Origin: Planifilum fulgidum
GTDB lineage: Bacteria; Bacillota; Bacilli; Thermoactinomycetales; DSM-44946
Assembly: GCF_900113175.1 (NCBI RefSeq)
Contig: NZ_FOOK01000012.1
Coordinates: forward strand, 2,771-66,770
Direction: 5' to 3'
Length of the DNA stretch: 64,000 bases
In this document: in pieces, positions 7,567 through 16,403 of the stretch
How the letters are laid out: each line of letters begins with the position of its first letter
Numbering within the stretch: position 1 is the first letter of the stretch
Notes under the pieces: model-generated
Databases searched by the model: none
Told to the model about the DNA's origin: nothing
Seen by the model: only the letters and a program-made list of their open reading frames with translations
Made by a program: the position numbers and the translations under genes

Positions 7567-8685
7567 GTGCGGTATCCGTGGTGGATGGCTCTGTTTTTGA
7601 TCCTCATGCTGACAAGCGGGTGCTGGTCGGCGAGGGACATCAAGCAACTTTCGATCGTCAGCGGTGCGGCCGTCGATCCCGGGAAACAGGCACCTTACCG
7701 CCTGACGATTCAGTTCGCCGATCCCACGGCAATGGTTCGTCAACAGGAACGCCCCCATCCCTATTACGTCAAACAGGCGGAGGGGTATTCCGTTCTCGAT
7801 GCCGTTCGCAACATCAGCCGGAGGGATTCCCGGCGAAGACTTTGGTCCCACATGGAGATGCTCCTGATCAACGAGAAGTTGGTACGGCGGGAGAACCTGT
7901 TTCGTTTGCTCGATGTCGCCCAACGCTATCACGAAATGCGGCGGGACATCGTCGTCGCGCTGGTGTCCGGAACCGACGCGGCCCGATTCTTGGAGCGAAA
8001 AGTGGAGCCTCCCCTATTGGGGGGATTCGTCTTGAGGAGGATCAATCAGGAATCCTATGAATCCGGTGAGGCGCTCCTGACGACGATGTTTGATTTGTTG
8101 CTCGTCAAATACGGAGAGGTAAAGGATATGCTGCTGGTGGAGGCGAGGGAGACGGAGGGGGATGTTTCCTTTAACGGGGCCGCCGTGCTGAAGGACGGGA
8201 GAAAGGTGGGCCGCGTGGATTTTCCGGAGATCCGGGGTTATCTTTTGATCAAAAATCTGTTGAAGAGCGGAACGGACATCATCCGAACCAAACGGGGAAG
8301 TGTCACGGTATGGTTGGAAGGCGGGAAGATCAAAACGAAAGTGACTTCGCTCCGGCCTCTCACGTTCACGATAAAAGGCATGGTGAAGGGGCATATCCAG
8401 GAAATCAACTCGTCGGAGGATTTCAGCCGGATTTCCTCCCTCCGGAGATTGGAGCGGCGGGTTGCCCGTGAGGTGACCGGCGAAATCCGGAGGAGTCTGC
8501 GGACATCCCAACGGTTTCGGGCGGATTATTGCCAATTGGGGAATCTGTTGGCTCAGTATCATCCATCTTACTGGAAAAAGGTGAAGGAACATTGGAGCGA
8601 CCGGATTTGGCCGCAGGCGAAATTCCGTATTGAAATCCACGTGCGATTGCTCCACAGCGGCAGGGAAAATCCGAAAGGAAGATGA
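7567..8685 (+). CDS. Spore germination receptor lipoprotein subunit C (GerC family)
   Basis: A 372-residue protein starting at GTG one base after the gerA stop, with GGAGGAGG upstream. The signal peptide ends in LTSGC, a lipobox with Cys19, which predicts lipidation and anchoring in the inner spore membrane. The body shows Ger(x)C features (KQLSIVSGAAVD, then three-domain length). It is translationally coupled to its neighbours: its TGA overlaps the ATGA of the next frame. Confidence 0.93.
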   Translation: MRYPWWMALFLILMLTSGCWSARDIKQLSIVSGAAVDPGKQAPYRLTIQFADPTAMVRQQERPHPYYVKQAEGYSVLDAVRNISRRDSRRRLWSHMEMLLINEKLVRRENLFRLLDVAQRYHEMRRDIVVALVSGTDAARFLERKVEPPLLGGFVLRRINQESYESGEALLTTMFDLLLVKYGEVKDMLLVEARETEGDVSFNGAAVLKDGRKVGRVDFPEIRGYLLIKNLLKSGTDIIRTKRGSVTVWLEGGKIKTKVTSLRPLTFTIKGMVKGHIQEINSSEDFSRISSLRRLERRVAREVTGEIRRSLRTSQRFRADYCQLGNLLAQYHPSYWKKVKEHWSDRIWPQAKFRIEIHVRLLHSGRENPKGR

Positions 8686-8687
8686 CG

Positions 8688-8930
8688 ATGTATGAAATCG
8701 CCCTATCCATCGCATTTATTCTCATTGCCATCGGGGAATGGAGAATGGATCCTTTCCCCAAACCCTTCCGGCTGCGGCTGGGGTATGCTCTGCTGTACGG
8801 GATGGATGTCGTGCTTGTTTTACTGCGATTTTGGGACCTTCCGCTGCCCAATTTCAACCAACTGATGATTTGGTTGATGGATCCTGTGGCACGTCCCTTG
8901 TTTGATTGGTTGAAAGGGGGAGAGGTGTGA
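8688..8930 (+). CDS. Small two-segment membrane protein of the ger operon (possible D subunit)
   Basis: About 80 residues with two hydrophobic segments (EIALSIAFILIAIG and LGYALLYGMDVVLVLL). ATG 8688 lies 7 bp from AAAGGAAG; an ATG at 8682 overlaps the gerC stop. Some ger operons encode a small two-helix D subunit that modulates receptor function (established for several Bacillus species). Position and topology fit, but sequence similarity cannot be tested here. Confidence 0.75.
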   Translation: MYEIALSIAFILIAIGEWRMDPFPKPFRLRLGYALLYGMDVVLVLLRFWDLPLPNFNQLMIWLMDPVARPLFDWLKGGEV

Positions 8931-10066
8931 GATCGTCCGCATCTGCACCGAGCGCAAGGGATCGATTGATGACTCCGGTCCAAGCCCAGGCCGTGATGTT
9001 TCTCTTTATCCTGGGAACAGCCATCCTGAATGTTCCCGTCATCATCACCGCTCTGGCCAAACAGGGCGCCTGGTTGTCCGTCCTCCTTGCCGCCCTGGTC
9101 GGTTGGCTTGCTCCCTTGATGGTGTTTACCTTGTGTCAAAAGCATCAAGGGCGATCCCTGATAGAGGTGTGCCTGTCCGTCCTGGGACCTTATGCGGGAG
9201 CCCTGTTGGGGGCCGGATATGTGCTTTACGCGGTTCATCTCGGGGTTCTCGTCGCCAATGATGTGGGCATGTTCGAGACGATGATGCTGCAGCCGGAGAC
9301 GCCCCTGTGGGCGTTTCACCTCCTGCTTCTGCTCGTCGCCGTCTGCGCCTATCGCTTGGGCCCCGAAGTCCTCGGCCGATTCAGCCAAATGTTGCTCCTC
9401 ATTGTCATCGTGGTGATTGCGTTGACCTTTCTGTTGCTGATCGGAAAGCTCCACCCCGAAAACCTCCTCCCGGTCCTGGGCGGAGGATGGAGGCGGATTG
9501 TTGCCGGAGCGTATCCCGCCGTCGGGTTCCCTTTCCTGGAGACGGTCATCGTGACCGGGTGGATTCTTCCTCGGGTGGAGGAAACCGCCCGTTTTCTCCT
9601 GAGGATGGCCGTGGCATATTTTCTGGGAACGGGATTTCTGGTGCTGGTCATGCTGTTCACCCTGATGGTTTTCGGAGCCGAATGGACCGCCCATCTCACT
9701 TATCCATTGTACGCCTTGGCGCAACAAGCGGGGATCTCGGATGTCATTGAGCGCATTGAAGCCCTGACACTGATCGCCTGGATCGCGTGCGTGCAGATCA
9801 AGTTAATCGTCTGCTTTGCTTTCGCTCTGGATGGACTCCGAACGCTGTTGCGCCTTCCCGACGCACGCCTGTTTTCCATCCCGTTGGCGGTCGCCATGAT
9901 TATATTTGCCGAAACCATTGTCCCCAGCGAGGTCCATCTCACCGAGAGCGTGAACATCTACTGGACGCCCTATTCCTCCTTGTTCGGGGTGTTCGTGCCG
10001 CTTCTCCTGCTGGTCGTCACCTGGATCCGGGGAATGGGAAAAAAGAGGAGGAAAGCGTCCCTTTAA
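8927..10066 (+). CDS. Spore germination receptor permease subunit B (GerB family)
   Basis: A 379-residue APC-superfamily protein with about ten membrane segments, starting MTPVQAQAVMFLFILGTAILNVP after a short N-terminal extension. The GTG at 8927 overlaps the preceding TGA and follows GGGGGAGAGG. GerB subunits bind germinant and are related to amino-acid transporters. It is the last gene of the operon and ends in KKRRKASL. A GC-rich hairpin follows. Confidence 0.93.
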   Translation: MRSSASAPSARDRLMTPVQAQAVMFLFILGTAILNVPVIITALAKQGAWLSVLLAALVGWLAPLMVFTLCQKHQGRSLIEVCLSVLGPYAGALLGAGYVLYAVHLGVLVANDVGMFETMMLQPETPLWAFHLLLLLVAVCAYRLGPEVLGRFSQMLLLIVIVVIALTFLLLIGKLHPENLLPVLGGGWRRIVAGAYPAVGFPFLETVIVTGWILPRVEETARFLLRMAVAYFLGTGFLVLVMLFTLMVFGAEWTAHLTYPLYALAQQAGISDVIERIEALTLIAWIACVQIKLIVCFAFALDGLRTLLRLPDARLFSIPLAVAMIIFAETIVPSEVHLTESVNIYWTPYSSLFGVFVPLLLLVVTWIRGMGKKRRKASL

Positions 10067-10147
10067 TCCGTTTTTTCCGGAATTGAACAAGGGAGAAGCT
10101 TACAGGTTTCGGGGGGGAACCCCTGCAGATTTTTTGCGGAAACTGCA

Positions 10148-10171
10148 CGCCCCCTGCGGGCGCAGGGGGCG
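10148..10171. other. Strong GC hairpin between convergent genes
   Basis: A perfect 10-bp stem CGCCCCCTGC/GCAGGGGGCG with a 4-base loop. No clear T run follows on either strand, so termination is possible but not proven. Confidence 0.5.
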
Positions 10172-10185
10172 AAACCGGCTTACTC

Positions 10186-10743
10186 TTAGCTTTGTCCGCT
10201 GAGATCAGAGTCACGCTCTTTCAGTGCGAAATCGGAGCGGAGCAGGCCCATCACCAGCACGTCGTGATACCGCCCGTTCCGATACAATTCCTCCCGCAGA
10301 ATCCCCTCCACCTGGAAACCGCATTTTTGGTAAGCGCGGATCGCCCGTCGGTTGAAGGCGAAAACCGTCAGCTTGATTTTTCGGAGATTCATCTGCTGGA
10401 AGGCGAAGTCAGCCAGGACGCGGATGGCGTCGGTTCCGTATCCCTTTCCCTGATAGGGCTTTCCGATGGAGATGCCGATCCGGGCGAAGCGGTGGTGCCA
10501 GTTGATGTCGAAGAGGGCCAGGGAACCGATGAATTCCCCGTCCAGGGTTTCCACCGCAAGCAGAAAGGCATTCTCCTTTGAACCCAGGGTTTCCGGCAGA
10601 GACCGGAGCTTCTCCGGTTGGGGCGGGAAGGGGATTGCGTCATCCATCAGCAGGCGGGTTTCCAAATCGCTTTCCCATTCGACAAACCGGTCGGTGTCTT
10701 CTTCCCTGAAGGCGCGCAATCGCGTTTTTTCGCCGGTGAACAA
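10186..10743 (-). CDS. GNAT acetyltransferase (RimJ/RimL-like)
   Basis: A 185-residue protein of standard family length. It opens with TRLRAFREEDTDRFVEW, has the acetyl-CoA loop (GKPYQGKGYGTDAI) and ends with the FAFNRRAIRAYQKCGF motif seen in RimJ/RimL-type and spermidine-type acetyltransferases. The TTG start follows AAAGGAGG with 9-bp spacing. A vegetative-type promoter lies about 110 bp upstream. The substrate (protein N-terminus, amine or antibiotic) is unknown. It is monocistronic and convergent with gerB. Confidence 0.88.
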   Translation of the reverse strand: MFTGEKTRLRAFREEDTDRFVEWESDLETRLLMDDAIPFPPQPEKLRSLPETLGSKENAFLLAVETLDGEFIGSLALFDINWHHRFARIGISIGKPYQGKGYGTDAIRVLADFAFQQMNLRKIKLTVFAFNRRAIRAYQKCGFQVEGILREELYRNGRYHDVLVMGLLRSDFALKERDSDLSGQS

Positions 10744-10848
10744 TCGTTTTTGCCTCCTTTACGACGCGGAAAATTCCGGCGGGACGACACTTTTGCGGCA
10801 ATGGGCGGCATCACTGGGCGTTCCTCCCTAAAATGTTGGACTGAGAGG

Positions 10849-10878
10849 ATGATACGAAAAACTGATAAAATGCGTCAA
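10849..10878 (-). promoter_or_regulatory. Sigma-A-type promoter of the GNAT gene
   Basis: On the minus strand, TTGACG, 18 bp, then TATCAT. Transcription would start near 10842, leaving a leader of about 100 bases. Confidence 0.6.
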
Positions 10879-11057
10879 GGGCTCGGCAGGCAACGGGTTT
10901 CAGGGGGTTCGGCAGTGTGCGTGGAAAGGGTCAAACATGCGGACCAGCTTCCCGCGCCGCGGTCCGCGGCCGCTCCGGCCGTTCCGGATTCCGATTTGCT
11001 CTCCCTCCCGCTGTCCTCTTCGCGAAGGGGTTCTGCACCGCAACAGGAGAAAGGCCG
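10879..11057. other. GC-rich intergenic stretch
   Basis: I see no gene, terminator or repeat that I can support between the GNAT promoter and the 3' end of the NRDE gene. Confidence 0.4.
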
Positions 11058-11816
11058 TCACTCCGCTTCGATGGAAAAGCGGTGGCAAACCTCCCTTGTC
11101 CCTTCCCGGGAAAAGGTGCGTTCGATGAAGGTGACATCCCCTTTTGCGCGGATGATCAAGACGGAGGAGGAACGCGTGCCGTAGCCGGGCATCCGGATAA
11201 ACGCGGGGGAGAGGAGACGTTCCATTTCCAACCCGACGCCGGTGTCCGGCAGCTGCTCGTCAGGGGCAGGTTCCTCATCCGCCAACAGTTCAAAGAGGAG
11301 GGAGGGGTCCGGATTCCGAAGGCAGGCCGTCAGGCGTTCCCGTCCTTTGACCACCTTGGGCCAGGGGGTGTCCAGAAGAGCGTTGCTGAGCCCGTGGATT
11401 CCGGGTTCGACGGGGGAAATTTTGTCGTTTTGGTTGGAGTAGTGCCACAGTTCCCAGGGAGTGCCGACCAGCAGATTGAAGCCGGGGTAGGATGTGCGCT
11501 GTTTTGACAGCTTTTCCAGATAGATTCGGGGGGGAATCTCCGACGTCAGATAATCCCGCACGAGCAGGCCGCGGGATTTTTTGTTTTTCACGGAAGCGAA
11601 AGGGTCGCGGAAATTGGTGAGGGCGGCGAACCGTCCCCTGCGGGTGATGCCCATCCACGTCCCCCCTTTGACCCGATCGCGCCCGGCCAGCACGTCGGGA
11701 TGATCCTCCCAGAATCGGGCCGGTTCCGTCGGCCGGTCCAAGTATTCGTCCCGGTTGGCGGCTACGACCAAGGGGTAATCCGGGTGGGCTTGGAAGGCGA
11801 AAAGGATAAGACACAT
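11058..11816 (-). CDS. NRDE/TANGO2 family protein
   Basis: A 252-residue protein beginning MCLILFAF, with NRDEYLDRPT close to the N-terminus and GGTWMGI after it. These are the defining motifs of the NRDE family, which includes eukaryotic TANGO2. Cys2 would be the N-terminal residue after Met removal, as in Ntn-type hydrolases. The start at 11816 follows GAGAGGTG; the open frame upstream to 11915 lacks such a site. The biochemical role in bacteria is not established. No operon partner. Confidence 0.9.
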   Translation of the reverse strand: MCLILFAFQAHPDYPLVVAANRDEYLDRPTEPARFWEDHPDVLAGRDRVKGGTWMGITRRGRFAALTNFRDPFASVKNKKSRGLLVRDYLTSEIPPRIYLEKLSKQRTSYPGFNLLVGTPWELWHYSNQNDKISPVEPGIHGLSNALLDTPWPKVVKGRERLTACLRNPDPSLLFELLADEEPAPDEQLPDTGVGLEMERLLSPAFIRMPGYGTRSSSVLIIRAKGDVTFIERTFSREGTREVCHRFSIEAE

Positions 11817-11985
11817 GACTGCACACCTCTCGGTGAAAGTAACACTTTTGGGCGACGGGATGAATAGGATAGTGCGGAATGGGTGAAAGCCGAGTCTGTC
11901 TGTATTGTACACCATGAGACAGCGTTCGAGCGGAAAGGTTTATCGATCATTATTTTAATATTTTGAATGAAAGCGGGGATCTGCC

Positions 11986-13413
11986 ATGACACTGACCGCA
12001 GCCCACGGGATCTATGCGGGGGTGACGCTGGCGATTATCGGCGCCATGCTGTTTCGCCGGGGAGTGGTCCTCCCCGCCCTGCTCGGAACCTTGCTGGTCG
12101 CCTGGGTGCACGAGAAAAGCTTTGCGGGCGGATTGCAGGCGATTTTCAAGGCCAATATGGTGGCTGCCAAGGAACTGTTCGGCATTTTCCTCATCATCAC
12201 CTTCATGGTGGCCCTTCTCCGCTCCCTCAACGATTTGGGGGCGGATCGGCGGATGGTTGTCCCCATCGGCAAAATGATGGTGAACGGACATGTGGCGTTT
12301 TTGATTCTGGCGGGAGCGACCTATATTCTCTCCCTGTTTTTCTGGCCCACTCCCGCGGTTCCCCTGGTGTGCGCCCTGCTGGTGCCTCCGGCGGTTCGCG
12401 CCGGGCTTCCGAAGATGGGGGCGGCTGTGGCCATCGCCCTCGCCGGACAAGGGATGGCCCTGTCCTCCGATTATGTGATGCAGGTGGCTCCGATGTTGAG
12501 CGCTAGGGCCGCGGGCGTCCCGGCGTCGGAGGTGGCGGATAAGGCGATGATGCTGTCCCTCATCACCGGCGTGGTGTCCATCGGTCTGGCCTACCTGACC
12601 TTGTTTTCCAAGATACGGCGCTCCGATGACCCCTGCAATGAGCGGGAATGGGAGTCCGTCGTCAGCGTTCAGGAAAAGGGGGAAGAGGGCCCCCGGCAGG
12701 CGCGTCCCCCGGGCCGGTGGGCCGGCGTGTTTGCCCTGTTGGTTCCGCTTTCCCTCTTCGGCATTGTGGCCGTCATGATCCGCTCTAAATTGGACGGCGG
12801 AAGCGGCCTGGAGGGGGAGGACGGGGCCGCTTTTGTCGGTGGCGTGGGGGCCCTTTTGCTGATTTTGGCCACGTTGGCGCATTGGAAAGGCCGGGCGCTG
12901 GATCGGATTGCCGACCATTTGGTGGAAGGATTGATCTTTGCCGTCAAAGCGATGGGACCCGTCATTCCCATTGCCGGCTTTTTCTTTCTGGGGAACGGGG
13001 AATTTTCCGGACAGATCCTGTCCGATCCGGAGCGCGCGCCCGCCTTCCTCTTTGATCTGATAAACAGCGCGCAATCGCTCATACCGGACAACCGCTTTCT
13101 GGCCGGCTTCGGTTTGTTGATCGTCGGCATGATGACCGGGTTGGACGGCTCGGGATTTTCCGGCCTGCCTCTGACCGGCGGACTGGCCGGAGCGATGGCG
13201 GGTGCTTCCGGGACGGATCCCGCCATGTTGGCTGCCATCGGCCAAATGGGAGCGATCTGGAGCGGGGGAGGGACCGTCATCGCCTGGTCTTCGCTGGTGG
13301 CGGTGGCAGGATTGACGGGGGTGTCCACCGTCGAACTGGTGAGAAAAAATTTCTTCCCCGTGCTTTTCGGTCTGATCCTATCCACAGGAACGGCCATTCT
13401 CATCGGAGGATAA
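11986..13413 (+). CDS. Multi-pass membrane transporter, substrate unknown
   Basis: A 475-residue integral membrane protein with about twelve hydrophobic segments and two related halves. Each half has a Gly/Ser-rich re-entrant-like stretch (ALAGQGMALSSDYVMQ in the first, GMMTGLDGSGFSGLPLTGG in the second). This looks like an ion-transporter-superfamily carrier (organic acid or gluconate/C4-dicarboxylate type), but I cannot assign a family firmly. It is monocistronic with a terminator downstream, and no enzyme next to it hints at the substrate. Confidence 0.75.
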   Translation: MTLTAAHGIYAGVTLAIIGAMLFRRGVVLPALLGTLLVAWVHEKSFAGGLQAIFKANMVAAKELFGIFLIITFMVALLRSLNDLGADRRMVVPIGKMMVNGHVAFLILAGATYILSLFFWPTPAVPLVCALLVPPAVRAGLPKMGAAVAIALAGQGMALSSDYVMQVAPMLSARAAGVPASEVADKAMMLSLITGVVSIGLAYLTLFSKIRRSDDPCNEREWESVVSVQEKGEEGPRQARPPGRWAGVFALLVPLSLFGIVAVMIRSKLDGGSGLEGEDGAAFVGGVGALLLILATLAHWKGRALDRIADHLVEGLIFAVKAMGPVIPIAGFFFLGNGEFSGQILSDPERAPAFLFDLINSAQSLIPDNRFLAGFGLLIVGMMTGLDGSGFSGLPLTGGLAGAMAGASGTDPAMLAAIGQMGAIWSGGGTVIAWSSLVAVAGLTGVSTVELVRKNFFPVLFGLILSTGTAILIGG

Positions 13414-13571
13414 GGGGAAAAGGCAGGTGGCTTGAATGCGGCGGGTGGCCGCGGCGGGACAAAATCCTGAAGATAAATTTTTTTTGGTGAAGAGGAAAAA
13501 GGGATTGATTCGGGAGGAAAGTTGAATAAAATGGTTTTTGGGACCAAGATCAAAGGCTTTCAGATAAAGGA

Positions 13572-13596
13572 ACCGGGAGGAATGGATCCTCCCGGT
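13572..13596 (+). terminator. Hairpin terminator after the permease gene
   Basis: A perfect 10-bp stem ACCGGGAGGA/TCCTCCCGGT with a 5-base loop is followed by ATAAAATTTATAT, an A/T-rich but not pure T tail. Confidence 0.6.
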
Positions 13597-13662
13597 ATAA
13601 AATTTATATAAAGGAGAAAAAAATGAGGTGGTATTATTCGGGCGGGTTTCCCCATTTTGAAA

Positions 13663-13679
13663 GGGCGGGAATCCCGCCC
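13663..13679 (-). terminator. Terminator of the LPNTG nuclease-like gene
   Basis: The palindrome GGGCGGGA/TCCCGCCC is followed on the minus strand by TTTCAAAAT. Confidence 0.5.
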
Positions 13680-13684
13680 GATGA

Positions 13685-14425
13685 TCAAGCCGCGCTTCGC
13701 CGCATGAGAAGACCGATCAGGAGAAGTCCGGCGCCGAGCAGGGCATGGGTCGGGTGATCCGTTCCGGTATTCGGCAGCCGGCCTCCGCTGTTGCCGGATT
13801 TGGATTGTTCCAGGGTGCTTCCCGGATTGGAATCGTCTTCCGGGGATTTTTTCTCCCCGACGGAGTCCTTTGTCCGGTCCGCTTTTTTGCAGGGGGCGGA
13901 TGCCCAAATTCCCTTTTCCAGCGTTTTGGCGTGATCTTCAAAAACCCGGTATTGTTCCGCGTATTTGCCGTTGCCCGGATTGGCGGCAACCTTTGCCAGT
14001 CCCTCGTTGAGAAGGGCCTGCTGTACGGATTTCCCGTTCGCGTAGACATATGCCAAAAGGCGGCCGTCCCCGTCTCGTTCCGGATTTCCCAATTCCAGCC
14101 GGACGGTTTTTCCGAGCACCAACTTTCTGACCAGAGCGGCGGCTTCCGGTGCGCAGGAACCCGTCGGAACCTCGATCTGCAGGAGGCGGACCATCTCCCG
14201 CCGGCCATCAGGCAGGTTGATCTCGATGGTGGCTCCGTCGATCACCCGAACCGCTTCGCCCTCCAGCTGGGTGGGGGAGGGAAGCTGCTGGGTGGGCGGT
14301 TCCTGGCCGATCGGCGGTTGATCGGAAGCGCGTTCCCGCTCTGCATTTTCCCCCGCCGCGTGGACATGCGGTTGGAGGGACAGGACCAGGATCAATGCGA
14401 GGGCCAAGGATCGGAACGTTCGCAA
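13685..14425 (-). CDS. Secreted, LPNTG-anchored thermonuclease-fold protein
   Basis: A 246-residue protein from a TTG at 14425 that sits exactly 6 bp after GAAGGGAGG; the open frame to 14467 lacks a ribosome binding site. It has a signal peptide (about 1-23, ending VHA), an acidic/Pro-rich linker, a staphylococcal-nuclease-like domain (about 58-180), and a C-terminal LPNTG (217-221) followed by a hydrophobic stretch and RRSAA: a sortase cell-wall anchor. Aligned to micrococcal nuclease, Arg35 and Arg87 have counterparts (RLL at about 80, GRLLAYV at about 122). However, the Asp40-Thr41-Pro42-Glu43 loop reads EVPT, so the catalytic Glu is Thr. Activity is therefore doubtful. Confidence 0.88.
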   Translation of the reverse strand: MRTFRSLALALILVLSLQPHVHAAGENAERERASDQPPIGQEPPTQQLPSPTQLEGEAVRVIDGATIEINLPDGRREMVRLLQIEVPTGSCAPEAAALVRKLVLGKTVRLELGNPERDGDGRLLAYVYANGKSVQQALLNEGLAKVAANPGNGKYAEQYRVFEDHAKTLEKGIWASAPCKKADRTKDSVGEKKSPEDDSNPGSTLEQSKSGNSGGRLPNTGTDHPTHALLGAGLLLIGLLMRRSAA

Positions 14426-14858
14426 GGAAATCCTCCCTTCTGCCGTGGTTTGCCGGATCGCTTTCATTTCTATGATACTATTTCAGTTTATAGATTTCAC
14501 GATGATTTTATCGATTTTTACTAAATTCTTGACGGATTTGGCCGGGAAAGAGGATGTTCCGCTTTTCCCGGTCTTACTTTATTTGAATCGAATTAAAGGA
14601 TCCCTCCGCTTGTTGCGGGAGGCGATCCGGTGGTGGAGAAACGGCCCCATGCTTGTGGATGAAAGAGAAGCGGCCGCTTTTTTTGTCACATGGATAATGA
14701 TAAGTGTTGAGGATGGTCATGGCCGCCGGAAGCGGAATTTTCTTTCTTTTCCCGACTTAACAGCCAAAAGATTTTTTCGCCCCTAGGATGACATTGTCAT
14801 ACATGCCGGCGGAGGCGCATCGGGAAAAAGCGCCTTTCATGAAGAGAGGGGATAGGTT
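14426..14858. other. Intergenic region, no recognised gene
   Basis: An AT-rich start (14460-14530) gives way to ordinary composition. A short palindrome ATGACATTGTCAT lies at 14787-14799. A + strand frame over 14445-14786 has no ribosome binding site or family resemblance and is not called. Confidence 0.4.
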
Positions 14859-14927
14859 GTGGCGGCAGCGGCGGCATATTGTCTCGTGGATGAATGGTAT
14901 CGCCGGCGGTTGAAAAATAAGTTCTAA
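14859..14927 (+). CDS. Possible 22-residue small protein
   Basis: A GTG start 6 bp after AGAGGGGA opens a 22-codon frame encoding an Ala-rich start and a basic end (DEWYRRRLKNKF). It stops at the first bases of a strong terminator stem. Tight spacing to the terminator and a good ribosome binding site are the only support. I know of no homologue. The same leader could instead be a small non-coding RNA. Confidence 0.35.
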   Translation: MAAAAAYCLVDEWYRRRLKNKF

Positions 14928-14960
14928 CCCGGCTCCTCCGGACTTAGGAGCCGGGTTTTT
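14926..14960 (+). terminator. Rho-independent terminator
   Basis: A perfect 12-bp stem AACCCGGCTCCT/AGGAGCCGGGTT with an 8-base loop is followed by TTT. No annotated gene other than the small frame at 14859 precedes it, so something upstream is transcribed. Confidence 0.85.
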
Positions 14961-15145
14961 GATTCAACGCAGATCACCAAGACGAGTTCGCATCAGGATA
15001 TGATGACAGTGCCGCTCTTCGGTCGGCTTATTGATTCCGCGCCGACCGGACTATACAGCCGATGCGGCCGCTGTTGAAGCGATGATATGTTATTGCGCCC
15101 GGTAGATTGTTTGAAATCCTGCACCGATCCCGCGCAGTTTCTTTT

Positions 15146-16234
15146 TTATTCGACCACCCGCAGTTCTTTGGGGAATTTGGTCAGGATTTCGCAGCCATCC
15201 CGGGTGATGACCACGTCATCCTCGATTCGCACGCCGCCCTTGCCGGGGATGTATATGCCGGGTTCGACGGTGAAGGTCATCCCTTCCCGGAGCGTCTGGT
15301 CGTTGGAGGCGCTCATGGAGGGAAATTCGTGGACCTCCAGGCCCAGGCCGTGACCGACGCGGTGGGGGAACCGGTCCCCGTATCCGGCGGCGGTGATCAC
15401 CTTCCGGGCGGCCTGGTCGACTTCGCTGATGGGGATGCCGGGGGAGCAGCGCCCGAGGGCGGCCTGCTGGGCTCTTAAAACCGTTTCGTAGATTTGCCGG
15501 CACTGATCGTCGATTTGCCGGTATGCCACGGTCCGGGTGATGTCGGAACAATACCCGTCCACAATGACACCGAGGTCGAACAGCACCAGGTCCCCGGGAG
15601 ACAGCTTGCGGCTTCCGGGGGTGCCGTGGGGGAGGGCCGTATTTTCACCGAACAGGACGGTGGTGGAGAAGGACATTCCCTGCACCCCTTTTTTCTTCAG
15701 CTCGTATTCGATTTCGGCGACGATTTCGATCTCCGTGCACCCCTCCCGCAAGGCGTCGATGCCGATTTCCACCCCATAGTCGGCCAGCCGGGCCGCCTTG
15801 GCGAGACGGCGGATTTCCTCCTCGTCCTTGATGGCGCGAAGTTCGTACATCTTCTCCTCGACGGAGACCAGGGTTGCATCGGGATTCAGCGCGAGGAGCC
15901 GTTCGGCCCGCCCGAAGGTCAGGTGTTCCTTCTCCACGGCGATCGTGCCTGCCGCCCGGTTCCATCTTTCCCGGATGCGGTCCCAGGGGTCTTCCGCGTC
16001 GCCGTAACCCAGGACTTCCCCTTTCCAGCCCGCCTCCTTGGCCCGCTGCACTTCCAACAGGGGACAGATCAGGAAGGGTTCCTCCTCGGCTGGAACGAAC
16101 AGGGCCAAAAGGCGTTCGTGGGGATCGCAGTGGAAGCGGGTCAGATACAAGATGTTGGCCGGGGAAGTGAGCAAGGCGAGGTCAATGCCCTGATCCTTCA
16201 TCCAACGGGAGAGTTCCTTGATTTTTTGGTTCAT
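15146..16234 (-). CDS. M24 family Xaa-Pro aminopeptidase
   Basis: A 362-residue cytoplasmic metallopeptidase of standard length. An N-terminal creatinase-like domain (about 1-125) is followed by the pita-bread catalytic domain. All five metal ligands are visible: Asp in VLFDLGVIVDG, Asp in YCSDITRT, His in HRVGHGLGLEVHE, Glu in FTVEPGIY and Glu in RIEDDVV. Such enzymes release N-terminal residues preceding proline. It is monocistronic and divergent from chrA; the ATG follows GAAAGGGG. Confidence 0.93.
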   Translation of the reverse strand: MNQKIKELSRWMKDQGIDLALLTSPANILYLTRFHCDPHERLLALFVPAEEEPFLICPLLEVQRAKEAGWKGEVLGYGDAEDPWDRIRERWNRAAGTIAVEKEHLTFGRAERLLALNPDATLVSVEEKMYELRAIKDEEEIRRLAKAARLADYGVEIGIDALREGCTEIEIVAEIEYELKKKGVQGMSFSTTVLFGENTALPHGTPGSRKLSPGDLVLFDLGVIVDGYCSDITRTVAYRQIDDQCRQIYETVLRAQQAALGRCSPGIPISEVDQAARKVITAAGYGDRFPHRVGHGLGLEVHEFPSMSASNDQTLREGMTFTVEPGIYIPGKGGVRIEDDVVITRDGCEILTKFPKELRVVE

Positions 16235-16403
16235 GTTTCCGCCCCTTTCCCGAGGTTCTCTTACTCAATGTATCAAAAAACGGGGGAAAGGACGATCCCC
16301 GGGGGATGCGGACCGGCCGTCGGGCCGGAACCCGGAGGCGTCGGCCTTGCCGGTTCTGACCGGGCGCTTCGGGTGTGTATATTAAAACCGGGAGGGGAAG
16401 GAG

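Noticed and set aside
10148-10171. Terminator for gerB or the GNAT gene
   Set aside because: The stem is strong but there is no T run on either strand; recorded only as a hairpin.
14445-14786. 113-codon + strand frame divergent from the nuclease-like gene
   Set aside because: No ribosome binding site and no recognisable motifs; composition resembles intergenic DNA.
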